Virus record (IMG/VR): IMGVR_UViG_3300036715_002161
Span: 1-64,000 of that record
DNA length: 64,000 nucleotides
Source: a virus
Reading direction: 5' to 3' (one strand)
Part shown: positions 1 to 8,556 of the stretch, piece after piece
Layout: every line of letters begins with the position of its first letter
How positions within the stretch are numbered: the first letter of the stretch is position 1
Position numbers and translations under genes: made by a program
Notes under the pieces: generated by a model
Database searches by the model: none
Told to the model about the DNA's origin: nothing
Seen by the model: only the letters and a program-made list of their open reading frames with translations

Positions 1-2
1 CC

Positions 3-3000
3 TTGACCGAGCAGTTCCCTATTGAGAGCAAGAATTATATCTTACAGGTCAGTAATGTAAAAGCAGATCCTAAGAAGTTTACGGCAAATGATGAAAAGAC
101 GGCCATCCTACAATCCAAGTCTTTGACTTATCCAATTAGAGGAGACCTAACCTTGACCTCCAAGGCCACGGGTAAGGTAGTAGACCATATTACAAACTTC
201 CCTCTTATGGATGCCTTCCATATGACCAGTAAGCATACCCTGCTTTACAAAGGCAATAACTATATTGTTTCCAATCTTCTACAACTGCTTCCTGGAGTCT
301 ATACTCGTACCCGTGAAAATACCGGCGAACTAGAGGCCCACTTTAATACTGACAAGGGAGCTTCTTTTAGAATTGTCCTAGAGCCTAAGACTCAGCTTTT
401 CTACTTGGAGGCAGGTAATTCTGCCAACCCTATTGCCCCATTACTGACAAAAGTCTTCGGCCTTTCGGACTCGGAAATAGAAAAATATATACCAAAAGAA
501 GTCTGGGAAAGTAACAAGGTGGCCACAGCCGGTAAAGAAGATAAGATAATCAAAGCTCTTTACTCTAGGATGGTCTATTCTAAGGATCCTAATGTAACCC
601 TCCCCGTAATGATACAGGAACTTAAGGCCTCTATTGAGAAAACTGAACTACACCCTGAGACCACTAAGGCTCTACTCGGCTCTAGTTTCACCAATATTAC
701 TCCGGCGGTCTTCTTGACCACCTTGAAGAACCTGGTGCAGGTTCACAAAGGGGATAGGATTGAAGATAATCGGGATAGTCTTGAATTCAAAAAAGTCCAG
801 AACTTGCCCGACTTCTTAGCCACACGCTTCCGTAAAGGGCAAGAGTCCGTCCAAAGAATAAAGAATAATCTTCATTTCGGACTTGAAAAGATAGATCAGA
901 ATAATCCTAGAATTAGAGATGCCATTCCTAGTAAGCCTTATAGCAAAGTCTATTCTTCCTATTTACAAAAGAGCTCTTTGATCTCTACCCCATCTGAAAC
1001 CAACTCAATTGAGAGTTTGGAAAATGTCGGTAAGGTAACGATTTTGGGGCCTGAAGAGGGCGGTATTGGAGAGGAAAGGGCTGTCCCAATGGCCGCCCGT
1101 AATATCGACCCAAGTCACCTTGGTATTCTTGACCCGGCCCGTACTCCGGAATCTGGTCATGCAGGTATCGACCAAAGATTTGCCATTAATGCCATGAGGG
1201 ATAAGGCTGGCAAGATGTATGCCGAAGTAAAAGACTTGGCAGGTAAAATCAAACACTTGTCTGTTTTGGAAATGATGAGTTCTGTAATTGGATTCCCTGA
1301 TTCAGTAGAAGGAACTACTGTCCAGGCCCAAGATCATGGAGTCCTGAAACGGGTGCCAACCAAGTCAGTCAACTACTGGGTTTCCGACCCTACTTCAATG
1401 TACACCTACACTACTAACCTGGTCCCCTTCCTCAATAGTAACAGTTCGGGTAGATTGACCATGGCCGGTAAGTCTATTCCCCAGGCCCTTTCATTGGTTG
1501 ACCGAGAGGCTCCTTTGGTTCAGACCGTTATGGCCAACAAACAGACTTTTGCACATTACTTGGGAAGAAAGGTCTCTACCACGTCCAAAGTTGGGGGTAT
1601 AGTAGTCAAAGTAAATGATGAAGAAATACATCTCAAGTCTAAAGATGGATCTATAGAAAAAATTAAGGCAGTAAAGAATCTACCATTCAATATGAAGGGG
1701 TTTTTTGATGATGAGAAACCATTGGTATCCCTAGGACAGGATGTTGATAAATATACTGCCGTATATGAAAACAACTATACTAAGGATGGTCATCTTGCCC
1801 TTGGTAAAAACCTGGAAGTAGCCTATCTACCATGGAAAGGTTATAACCACGAAGATGGTATTGTAATATCCAAGGCTGCCGCCGAAGGGTTGAGTAGTCA
1901 CCATGCCTATAAAGTAGACTACGACGTAGTAATTGACACAGTTGCCAAAAAGAATTTGGTCAAACGTTTCTTCCCAGGTAAGTTTACTCCAGAGCAGTTA
2001 GCCAACTTAGACGACTCAGGGTATGCCAAAGTAGGAGTAGTAGTTCACAATGGTGATCCGGTCTATGCAGTCCTGGAAAAAAGAGAGCCTACTCCAGAGG
2101 ATAGAATACTAGGAAAACTACATAAGTTTCTGGTCAACCCCTATAGGCTGGTTACTGAAATATGGTCACATGAGGAACCTGGTTCTGTAGTAGATTCCCA
2201 TACTTCTGGTAACTCAATTCGTATCCTATTGCGAAGTGTAAAACCTTTGGAGATCGGTGATAAGCTCACGGGCCTTCATGGCAATAAGGGTATTGTATCC
2301 TTGATTCTACCTGACTCCAAGATGCCATATAATAAGGATACCGGCAAGACCGTTGACCTACTATTAAACCCGGCCTCTGTGACCAGTCGTATTAACCTAG
2401 GTCAAGTAATGGAAACCGTGGCCAGTAAGATTGCCGAAAAGACCGGTAAGCCTTATATGGTTAAGAATTACAGTAGTAACAGTAATGTAAAGGATCTTTC
2501 TGCCGAGCTTAAGAGCCATGGATTAAAAGACACTGAAAACCTGGTTGATCCTGAATCAGGCAAGGAATATAATAATATACTTAGTGGTAAACAGTATATT
2601 CTTAAATTGTATAAGACCACAGACAGCAATTATTCTGCCAGGAATGTAGGTGGGTATGATGCCGTTGGTCAGCCCGTCAAAGGTGGTGAAGAAGGCTCTA
2701 AGGCCGTGGGTTATATGGAAGTTCTTGGACTACTAGGCTCTAATGCCAGGCATAACCTGAAAGAGATCGGGACCACAAAGTCAGAAAATAACGAAGAGTA
2801 TTGGTCTAAGTTCATTAGAGGTGAAGCCCTGCCTAAGCCACGGTCTACCTTTGCTACTACTAAATTCTTAGACTATTTAAAAGCTTCTGGTGTCAATGTT
2901 AAAATTAGTAAAGACTCTTTGGTGGCTAGTCCTATGACTGACCATGACATCGTGTCTCAGTCAAACGGTGAAATTACTGAACCTTCAATCCTGAATTCCA

Positions 3001-3263
3001 GAAATCTGGAGCCAGAAGAGGGTGGACTATTCGACCAAGTTATTACTGGGGGTTTGAGGGGAAATAAGTGGAGTCACTATAGATTGGCCGAACCAGTTTT
3101 AAATCCTATTTTTGAGAACCCAGTCAAGAGTATCCTAGGATTAAGCACCAAGGAGTTTAATGATATTAACTCTGGTAAGATTGGGGTGGTCAAAAAAGAC
3201 AATAAATTTCATTTGGTTGATACGGTGAACGAGAATAGGTTTATACGGGAAGTTAAACATTAA
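3..3263 (+). CDS. Phage RNA polymerase beta subunit (probably 5'-partial)
   Basis: RpoB-like subunit of a phage multi-subunit RNA polymerase. Visible motifs are GYNHEDGIVIS near residue 612 (bacterial GYNYEDAI) and GDKLTGLHGNKGIVS near residue 752 (bacterial GDKMAGRHGNKG), then a VDLLLNP...SRINLGQ segment like the RpoB clamp/flap region. The last 60 residues (GLFDQVITGG...WSHYRLAEPVLNP) resemble the N-terminus of beta-prime, so the protein seems to carry the start of beta-prime at its C-terminus. The frame is open to the left edge and the first codon is TTG at base 3, so the true start probably lies outside. The next gene begins 1 nt after its stop. Family assignment is firm; the N-terminal limit is not. 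Confidence 0.88.
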   Translation: MTEQFPIESKNYILQVSNVKADPKKFTANDEKTAILQSKSLTYPIRGDLTLTSKATGKVVDHITNFPLMDAFHMTSKHTLLYKGNNYIVSNLLQLLPGVYTRTRENTGELEAHFNTDKGASFRIVLEPKTQLFYLEAGNSANPIAPLLTKVFGLSDSEIEKYIPKEVWESNKVATAGKEDKIIKALYSRMVYSKDPNVTLPVMIQELKASIEKTELHPETTKALLGSSFTNITPAVFLTTLKNLVQVHKGDRIEDNRDSLEFKKVQNLPDFLATRFRKGQESVQRIKNNLHFGLEKIDQNNPRIRDAIPSKPYSKVYSSYLQKSSLISTPSETNSIESLENVGKVTILGPEEGGIGEERAVPMAARNIDPSHLGILDPARTPESGHAGIDQRFAINAMRDKAGKMYAEVKDLAGKIKHLSVLEMMSSVIGFPDSVEGTTVQAQDHGVLKRVPTKSVNYWVSDPTSMYTYTTNLVPFLNSNSSGRLTMAGKSIPQALSLVDREAPLVQTVMANKQTFAHYLGRKVSTTSKVGGIVVKVNDEEIHLKSKDGSIEKIKAVKNLPFNMKGFFDDEKPLVSLGQDVDKYTAVYENNYTKDGHLALGKNLEVAYLPWKGYNHEDGIVISKAAAEGLSSHHAYKVDYDVVIDTVAKKNLVKRFFPGKFTPEQLANLDDSGYAKVGVVVHNGDPVYAVLEKREPTPEDRILGKLHKFLVNPYRLVTEIWSHEEPGSVVDSHTSGNSIRILLRSVKPLEIGDKLTGLHGNKGIVSLILPDSKMPYNKDTGKTVDLLLNPASVTSRINLGQVMETVASKIAEKTGKPYMVKNYSSNSNVKDLSAELKSHGLKDTENLVDPESGKEYNNILSGKQYILKLYKTTDSNYSARNVGGYDAVGQPVKGGEEGSKAVGYMEVLGLLGSNARHNLKEIGTTKSENNEEYWSKFIRGEALPKPRSTFATTKFLDYLKASGVNVKISKDSLVASPMTDHDIVSQSNGEITEPSILNSRNLEPEEGGLFDQVITGGLRGNKWSHYRLAEPVLNPIFENPVKSILGLSTKEFNDINSGKIGVVKKDNKFHLVDTVNENRFIREVKH

Positions 3264-3264
3264 A

Positions 3265-4401
3265 ATGAATAATCAAGAACCGAAAGTATCTGGAGAGGCC
3301 TTTAAGGCTCTACTATCAGGTCTAGACCCGGACAAGAAAATAGCAGAGATTACTGAAGAAATCAAGACGGCCAAGTCAATTTCTAAGAAAGACGAACTTA
3401 TTAAGCGTCTTAAGTATGTATCTGGCCTTAAAGGTTCTGGGCTGACGGCAGAAAACGCCTACATTCTAAATAACATACCAGTCTTACCTCCTACTATGCG
3501 TCCTACGGCCATCATGGGAAACCAGGCCAAGTTTGCTGACATTACCAGCATATATAAAGATCATATGCTGGTCAATAAACCTCTGGGTGAAAACAAGGAC
3601 TTATTGGAAAACTCTGAACTGATAAAAGAGAGGACTGATGCCTATAATGGTGTTAAGGCTATAATGGGCCTAGGGGAGGCTATAAGTCCTAATTCCAAGG
3701 GCAGGGGTGCCCGAGGGCTCTTGGCTCAAATCTCTGGCTCTGGAGGCCCTAAGACAGGCCTATTCCACTCTACTTTATTATCTAAAAAACAAGACTTCAG
3801 TGGTAGGGCCACGATTTCGGCAAATCCAGATCTAGGGTTTAACGAGGCAGCCGTGCCTATAGATATGCTGTGGACACTATATAAATTCCATATACTGAGA
3901 GATTTGGCCAAGCAGGGTCTTGATTATGTTACATCAGAAAAGGCTTGGAGTGATCGTAATACAGTAGCAACCAGCAGTTTTAATAAGGTCATAAAAAACA
4001 TACCTATAATTCTGAATAGGGCACCTACTCTTATGAAGTCTAATATAATTGCAATGATGCCTGTCCCGGTGGAGGGTAGTACTATTGGCATAAACCTCCT
4101 ACACCTCCGTTATTTTGCAGGGGATTTCGACGGTGACGCCTTGTCGATATTTTGCCCAATGTCACCAGAGGCTGTTAAAGAGGCCAAGGACAAGCTACTG
4201 CCCCAGCATCAAATGCATGATTACCGACTTGGTTTGGGTAATTCCCTCATAGGACCACAACACGAATCTATCCTAGGATCTTTCCACCTAACCAACCCGG
4301 CTTCTGGAACCCCTACCAAGTTTAAAACTGAGTCTGATGCCTTGAAGGCTTTCCATGCCGGACACCTGGAGGTTAACTCTCCTGTAGAAATTACTGGATG
4401 A
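3265..4401 (+). CDS. RNA polymerase beta-prime subunit, first segment (catalytic double-psi barrel)
   Basis: N-terminal/central part of beta-prime, 378 aa. It contains GRATISANPDLGF-like and ILNRAPTLMKS segments typical of RpoC, then the catalytic loop AGDFDGDALS around residues 284-293, matching NADFDGD with all three metal-binding aspartates. The protein stops after the segment that in RpoC precedes the conserved TTVGR stretch; that stretch and the rest of beta-prime are encoded at 13689-15521. Its TGA overlaps the ATG of the homing endonuclease (ATGA). It works as one chain of a split beta-prime with the beta subunit just upstream. Confidence 0.9.
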   Translation: MNNQEPKVSGEAFKALLSGLDPDKKIAEITEEIKTAKSISKKDELIKRLKYVSGLKGSGLTAENAYILNNIPVLPPTMRPTAIMGNQAKFADITSIYKDHMLVNKPLGENKDLLENSELIKERTDAYNGVKAIMGLGEAISPNSKGRGARGLLAQISGSGGPKTGLFHSTLLSKKQDFSGRATISANPDLGFNEAAVPIDMLWTLYKFHILRDLAKQGLDYVTSEKAWSDRNTVATSSFNKVIKNIPIILNRAPTLMKSNIIAMMPVPVEGSTIGINLLHLRYFAGDFDGDALSIFCPMSPEAVKEAKDKLLPQHQMHDYRLGLGNSLIGPQHESILGSFHLTNPASGTPTKFKTESDALKAFHAGHLEVNSPVEITG

Positions 4402-5339
4402 ACCTGGCCCAACGTAAGGCCTCTTTTATAGCCAAGGCCAAGAAGATCTATGGGGATAAATATGAATACGCAAGGTCAGAATACTTTAGGGCCAAGTCCA
4501 AGGTTACGGTAACTTGTAAAAAACACGGTGACTTTAACATTGTGGCCCATAACCTGATTCGTAAACAAGCCTCTTGTCCTAAGTGCGTCTCCCGTAATAA
4601 GTACGTTTCAGGTCCAGAAAGAGAATTGGCCGAATTCATTTCTGGGCTCGGCTTCGAAGTCATTACTAGTGATAGATCAATTCTCAAAGGCTTTGAAATT
4701 GACCTAGTAATACCTGAGGCCAAATTGGCCATCGAGTTTAATGGAATGTATTTCCACAGCCAACAACGTGGCAAAAGACAAGGGTATCACTTATCTAAGA
4801 CTACTAAGGCAGCAGAGGAGGGATATGACCTGATTCATATATGGGAAGACCAATGGAATACTCGTAAGGATCAGGTAAAGGAGTATTTGGTCAGACACCT
4901 TTCTTTTGATGGGCTAAAAAAAACCAGAATCAAGACTGTTACAGAACTCAGTCAAGCCCAGGCTCTCCTTTTTTTAGATCAGAACAGTATACTAGTAGAA
5001 CCACCTGAGTTTGACCGGGCCTTGGGCCTTTTTAAAAATAAGATTATTGTGGCCAGTATAACATTGGCCGACAACAAAATTACAAGCTATACCTTTCAGG
5101 CCACCGCCCCAAGTAATTCCTTGGAGATTCTCCTAAAAGGACTTGGGCCAGTAGAGGTCAACCTAGACAGGTGTCTCCTAGACCAAAAACACTTTATATC
5201 CCTTGGCTTTGAACTGGTAAGGACTAATAAACCAAAACTGTTTGCCTACTCTCTTAAGTCGGGGCTTAGGGAAATAGGTGAGAGAATGGTTAAGATATGG
5301 GATTGTGGGTCAGTCACACTGAGATTAGTTGGCCCTTAA
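4398..5339 (+). CDS. Vsr-like (EDxHD) homing endonuclease
   Basis: Residues 1-65 form a zinc-ribbon-like domain (FI.KAKKIYGDKYEY..., CKKHG, CPKC) common at the start of phage homing endonucleases. Residues 75-155 hold a Vsr/EDxHD-type nuclease core: GFEIDLVIPEAKLAIEFNG, then YHLSKT and GYDLIHIWEDQW. The C-terminal half has no recognised domain and may bind DNA. It starts inside the stop codon of the beta-prime first segment and ends 4 bp into the convergent dCMP deaminase gene. Such free-standing endonucleases are known to sit at breaks in split phage genes, and this one lies exactly at the beta-prime split. Confidence 0.8.
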   Translation: MNLAQRKASFIAKAKKIYGDKYEYARSEYFRAKSKVTVTCKKHGDFNIVAHNLIRKQASCPKCVSRNKYVSGPERELAEFISGLGFEVITSDRSILKGFEIDLVIPEAKLAIEFNGMYFHSQQRGKRQGYHLSKTTKAAEEGYDLIHIWEDQWNTRKDQVKEYLVRHLSFDGLKKTRIKTVTELSQAQALLFLDQNSILVEPPEFDRALGLFKNKIIVASITLADNKITSYTFQATAPSNSLEILLKGLGPVEVNLDRCLLDQKHFISLGFELVRTNKPKLFAYSLKSGLREIGERMVKIWDCGSVTLRLVGP

Positions 5340-5767
5340 ATTGATTTGACCACTACACCGGATTCTTCGAACATTTTTTTTGATATTTCAAAGGAGTCTT
5401 TCCATACCTGTTGTATGTTTAAAATTGATGGGATATAAACTTCTTTGATACCGGCCTGGATAATCAAACCAGCACAAGAGCTACATGGTGGCAGACCCCA
5501 GACTAGAATACTACAATCACAGGTGCTAGAACCGGCCCTGGCAGCATTGGTTATTGCATTGGCCTCAGCATGAACCGTATAGGCATATTTGCTTTCCTTG
5601 TCATAATACCTGTGGCTTAGGTGTTTTACCCCTCTGGGAAAACCATTCCATCCCTGGCTAACAATGTTTAGTCCTTTTCCAAAAATCAAGGCTCCAACTT
5701 TGGTACCAGGATCTACGGACATATTGGAAATGGCCTTGGCCACACCTATAAAATCAGCTATGTTCAT
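5336..5767 (-). CDS. Deoxycytidylate (dCMP) deaminase
   Basis: Converts dCMP to dUMP, feeding thymidylate synthesis together with the ThyA and DHFR genes nearby. Zinc-binding motifs of the cytidine deaminase fold are present: HAEANAI and PPCSSCAG. DPGTKVGALI and WNGFPRG are typical of phage dCMP deaminases. The ATG at 5767 gives a 143-aa protein beginning MNIADFIGVAKAIS, the normal family N-terminus; an in-frame start 66 bp upstream would add an unrelated 22-residue extension. It overlaps the 64-aa ORF upstream by 14 nt and converges with the homing endonuclease. Confidence 0.85.
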   Translation of the reverse strand: MNIADFIGVAKAISNMSVDPGTKVGALIFGKGLNIVSQGWNGFPRGVKHLSHRYYDKESKYAYTVHAEANAITNAARAGSSTCDCSILVWGLPPCSSCAGLIIQAGIKEVYIPSILNIQQVWKDSFEISKKMFEESGVVVKSI

Positions 5768-5948
5768 TAATAAATTTCTTCCAGGTTGTGTAACTACGAA
5801 TGAAACTACGGCGATAGCTTGGTAGTTTGGCATGGCTATATTTGATACCGATTAGGCATGACCTATAGATGGCTGCGCTTCTGGAGGCAAAATCTAAGGC
5901 AGCCTTAAGTCCCATGTTGTTCAAGATGACTAAGTGACGTGTCTCCAT
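5754..5948 (-). CDS. Small hypothetical protein between DHFR and dCMP deaminase
   Basis: A 64-aa ORF (METRHLVILNNMGLKAALDF...) starting 44 nt inside the end of the DHFR gene and ending 14 nt inside the deaminase gene. It fills the gap between two same-strand genes, which supports it. The long overlap with DHFR and lack of recognisable motifs keep confidence low. No function can be assigned. Confidence 0.4.
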   Translation of the reverse strand: METRHLVILNNMGLKAALDFASRSAAIYRSCLIGIKYSHAKLPSYRRSFIRSYTTWKKFINEHS

Positions 5949-6537
5949 CTGGTTTTCCTAAGATAATATTAAGGGCATGATCTAGAGTGTAGTTTCGGTT
6001 CTTCAGATACCCAGCCATGGCAGAGTGTCCTATCTGTTTGGCCTTTCGTCTCAGGCCTGCCGTCACTCCTGGCTTTTCATAGACCACAAAAACTACCGGG
6101 TCGGTCTCCCCTTTTTTACTGTAAACTAAGTCCATGAAAAAATATGGAAAATATGTGTCACCCTCAAAATACTTATTAATCATAGTGTAGTAGACGAAGT
6201 CAACTAGGTTGGCCTTTAAGGCCTGTTCGTAGATGGTAGCCCCACCAATAATAAAGGTTTCAAGCTCTGGGAAATTACTGGTTTCTTTAATGGCTGCTGC
6301 CAAAGATTTGACCACTATACACCCCGGGGCAATATAGCCCAAGTCTCTAGTAATGACAATATTAATTCTTTTAGGTAAGGCCCCTTTTAGGGATTCATAT
6401 GTCTTCCGGCCCATGATCACTATTTGTCCAATAGTCTTGGCCTTGAAAAAAGCCATGTCCTCTTTAATATCCCAGGGAATCTTGCCTTTGTTGCCTATAA
6501 TACCATTTTCTGATACTGCTACAATTACATTAATCAT
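5905..6537 (-). CDS. Dihydrofolate reductase
   Basis: Reduces dihydrofolate to tetrahydrofolate, needed because ThyA (11153-11932) oxidises the folate cofactor. Family motifs: NVIVAVSENGIIGNKGKIPW at the N-terminus, MGRKTYESL, and FIIGGATIYEQAL. The DHFR domain takes about 155 residues; a C-terminal extension of about 55 residues (GLRRKAKQIGHSAM...) has no known counterpart and may be a small fused domain. An intrinsic terminator lies just upstream on the same strand, so it needs its own promoter or read-through. Confidence 0.88.
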   Translation of the reverse strand: MINVIVAVSENGIIGNKGKIPWDIKEDMAFFKAKTIGQIVIMGRKTYESLKGALPKRINIVITRDLGYIAPGCIVVKSLAAAIKETSNFPELETFIIGGATIYEQALKANLVDFVYYTMINKYFEGDTYFPYFFMDLVYSKKGETDPVVFVVYEKPGVTAGLRRKAKQIGHSAMAGYLKNRNYTLDHALNIILGKPDGDTSLSHLEQHGT

Positions 6538-6546
6538 TATATCTCC

Positions 6547-6579
6547 AAAAAAAATACTAGGCCGGGCTTGGCCTAGTAT
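6547..6579 (-). terminator. Intrinsic terminator
   Basis: Perfect 10-bp stem (ATACTAGGCC / GGCCTAGTAT, loop of 6) followed on the minus strand by eight T residues. It ends the transcript of the 6584-7264 gene, before DHFR. Confidence 0.85.
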
Positions 6580-6583
6580 TTAC

Positions 6584-7264
6584 TTAAATACTACCGCAAG
6601 AGTTTTTCTTTGGCCATTTTTTGACACTGACAGCTACGGGCTTAATATGCTCCACTATTGCAACAGGTTTGACTGGCTCCACTATTGCAACAGGTTTGAC
6701 TGGCTCCACTACTGTAACAGGTTTGACTGGCTCCACTACTGTAACAGGTTTGACTGGCTCCACTACTGCAATAGGTTTGACTGGCTCCACTACTGCAATA
6801 GGCTCTGGAAATTTATATCCAGGCTGACAACTAGGAGCATCCTTCATCCGCTTAACCTGGCATAGGACCACTATGGAATCTTCCCTCATGCCACGATTCC
6901 AAAGGTCATCAGATAAACGTAGTGATTTACACTCTTCGTCAGACCAACTGGTCCCAAAATTTAACCCAAAGGCGGTCCCAGAGACACCGCCACCAGAAGT
7001 ACCCATACAGACGGCAGTAGGATACGAGATTATTGCTGCCAAGGCTGGGGTGTTTCTGATTGTAACTTTGGCCGGACTGGTATTGGTCAGGGTTACGGAC
7101 TGGTTACCACCAACCTGACTTTGCCCTTGCCCTTGCCCCTGCCCTTGCCCCTGCCCTTGGCTCATTCCAATATCAATGTCCGAAGACATTGACATGTAAT
7201 TCCCAGGTTGGTTGGCCATCGCCCCTGTGGTCAAAAACATTGCAACAATTACTAGATATTTCAT
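6584..7264 (-). CDS. Secreted repeat protein with QG and VEPVKP repeats
   Basis: A 226-aa protein with an N-terminal signal peptide ([17 protein letters not shown]), then a run of alternating Gln-Gly at residues 35-50. A central domain has conserved-looking cysteines ([12 protein letters not shown]..., DEECKSL, VLCQVKR, SCQPGY). The C-terminal region has about seven 9-residue units of the type VVEPVKPIA, encoded by 27-bp tandem repeats. The tail is short and basic. The repeat region is proline-rich, which could span the periplasm. Function unknown; it sits 3 nt downstream of a lipoprotein gene, probably co-transcribed. Confidence 0.75.
   Translation of the reverse strand: MKYLVIVAMFLTTGAMANQPGNYMSMSSDIDIGMSQGQGQGQGQGQGQSQVGGNQSVTLTNTSPAKVTIRNTPALAAIISYPTAVCMGTSGGGVSGTAFGLNFGTSWSDEECKSLRLSDDLWNRGMREDSIVVLCQVKRMKDAPSCQPGYKFPEPIAVVEPVKPIAVVEPVKPVTVVEPVKPVTVVEPVKPVAIVEPVKPVAIVEHIKPVAVSVKKWPKKNSCGSI
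6650..6803 (+). repeat. 27-bp tandem repeat within secreted protein gene
   Basis: Five to six copies of a 27-bp unit (core CAACAGGTTTGACTGGCTCC on the + strand) that keep the reading frame. Single-base differences at Ile/Val and Ala/Thr codons distinguish copies, consistent with recent slippage or recombination. Confidence 0.9.
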
Positions 7265-7267
7265 TTT

Positions 7268-7999
7268 TTATTTCCTTTGAAGTTGATGTAGTGCTTCTAC
7301 TGCCGTCTTTGCCTTACCTTCTCGGATAAGCTTGGCGGCGGCGTACTCTTGTTGAATTATAACACAGGAACCTGAAGAGCATTCATTACTACTATTGAAG
7401 TCCTCTGCCTCTTTAATTGCCTTGCGGTCAGAATCAGTATTGGGGTGGGACAGAAGATTGATAACTTTAATGCTATCGTCTTCGGTCCAATTACCCCAAC
7501 CATTTTCCTCTAGCTTGGCTATTTTCTTTGCCATTACTGACCCAACCTCTGGAGCAATAGTAGCCTTAGGCCGCCTGTCGGCATTAAGTATATCTACTTC
7601 CTCTTGGGTGAACAGGGGGTCAAGTTTCTGGTCTTCTTCCTTAGCATATCTCAACTGCTCCCGGAGATCATCTAACCTATTGGCCTCTGGTACCAGATTG
7701 GGATACATGGTAGTTATCCGCCATCTGTCAGTAAGGCCCGTAAGGTCGGTGGCTGCCTGGAAAAGGGTGTCCACTCTCTTACTATACCCCTCTACAAACA
7801 TTTCTTGTAGATGTGTTTGCCTTAGAGCACTTTGATATTCTGCATCCAGTCTTTTAAGCTCTTCTAAAGATCTAGCCGAGGATATAGGGGCGGGGGCAGG
7901 TTGAGTCGCTTCAGGGGCTGGAGCAGGACCTTGGCCCTGCTCCTGACGAGCACATCCAGAGGCCATTAATGCTATAAGTATTGCGGCTGCCAATTTCAT
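7268..7999 (-). CDS. Predicted lipoprotein
   Basis: A 243-aa protein with a lipoprotein signal peptide ending in the lipobox LMASGC near residue 16, then a Pro/Ala/Gln-rich linker and a predicted helical, charged body (SLEELKRLDAEYQSAL...). A C-terminal part contains a CSSGSC pair. It is the first gene after the extended -10 promoter at 8039-8047 and has the ribosome-binding site AAGGAGT before ATG. It is followed at 3 nt by another exported protein gene. Function unknown; membrane anchoring is inferred from the lipobox. Confidence 0.75.
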   Translation of the reverse strand: MKLAAAILIALMASGCARQEQGQGPAPAPEATQPAPAPISSARSLEELKRLDAEYQSALRQTHLQEMFVEGYSKRVDTLFQAATDLTGLTDRWRITTMYPNLVPEANRLDDLREQLRYAKEEDQKLDPLFTQEEVDILNADRRPKATIAPEVGSVMAKKIAKLEENGWGNWTEDDSIKVINLLSHPNTDSDRKAIKEAEDFNSSNECSSGSCVIIQQEYAAAKLIREGKAKTAVEALHQLQRK

Positions 8000-8038
8000 T
8001 TTACTACTCCTTGAATTGGGTCGATATTGACCTATGTA

Positions 8039-8047
8039 CTTATACCA
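8039..8047 (-). promoter_or_regulatory. Extended -10 promoter TGGTATAAG
   Basis: Minus-strand copy of the TGGTATAA element, about 40 bp upstream of the lipoprotein start at 7999. Confidence 0.6.
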
Positions 8048-8139
8048 TTTCTGAGGCTAATATCTAGCCCAGCTTCCTACTATCTTGACAAAGACCAAGG
8101 CTTCAGCCACATTTTCGCCGGGTTGGGCAGTAACCTGGG

Positions 8140-8475
8140 CTATGCATCAGTTTGGTAGTGCGCTGGATAAAATTTTTCAATTATTTTCCTTTTAAAATTA
8201 ATTCCGTCTTTTGTATAAAAATCGGCAGAAATTAAGGCATTCCTCATCCTCTCTCTGCCAACCGGATTGCTAGTCACAAGCTGCACCTTATCAGGTATAA
8301 ACTTATATTTAAGACCCCAGACTAAAATATCATACCCTGACTCATCTGCGCCCAGGTCGTGGTCCAGACATAGACATTTCCACCCACCAAAGGCAAGCAT
8401 TGCTTTACCAGCTCTTGGGGTACGAGCTATAACATCGACATTAAGATTTCTCAGGTCATCAATCAGCAGCCACAT
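8140..8475 (-). CDS. Cyclic-phosphate-processing receiver (cREC)-type protein
   Basis: A 111-aa single domain with receiver-like acidic motifs: IDDLRN at the N-terminus, then CLDHDLGADESGYDILVWGL. This pattern fits the small stand-alone cREC family of receiver-like domains found in phages and RNA-repair loci, in which the phospho-acceptor Asp is retained but no kinase partner is adjacent. The start is set by AGGAGGTC before ATG. It follows a predicted 23-aa membrane peptide gene. Family assignment is from motif recognition only. Confidence 0.6.
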   Translation of the reverse strand: MWLLIDDLRNLNVDVIARTPRAGKAMLAFGGWKCLCLDHDLGADESGYDILVWGLKYKFIPDKVQLVTSNPVGRERMRNALISADFYTKDGINFKRKIIEKFYPAHYQTDA

Positions 8476-8484
8476 TTGACCTCC

Positions 8485-8556
8485 TTAAAGGTGAGTGAGA
8501 AAATAGGCTACTGCCCAGGCTGATGATGCTATAGCAAATGCTTCTGGCCAATTCAT
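8485..8556 (-). CDS. Tiny membrane protein (23 aa)
   Basis: ATG overlaps the TGA stop of the PEP-CTERM gene (ATGA) and a GGAG lies upstream. The product is a 23-residue, mostly hydrophobic peptide (MNWPEAFAIASSAWAVAYFL...) with one possible membrane helix. It fills the gap before the cREC gene. Support is the overlap, ribosome-binding site and hydrophobicity only. Confidence 0.45.
   Translation of the reverse strand: MNWPEAFAIASSAWAVAYFLTHL

Noticed and set aside
6353-6865. 170-aa plus-strand ORF with repeated LHYCNRFDW units
   Set aside because: Antisense reading of DHFR and the 27-bp repeats of the secreted protein gene; no ribosome-binding site.
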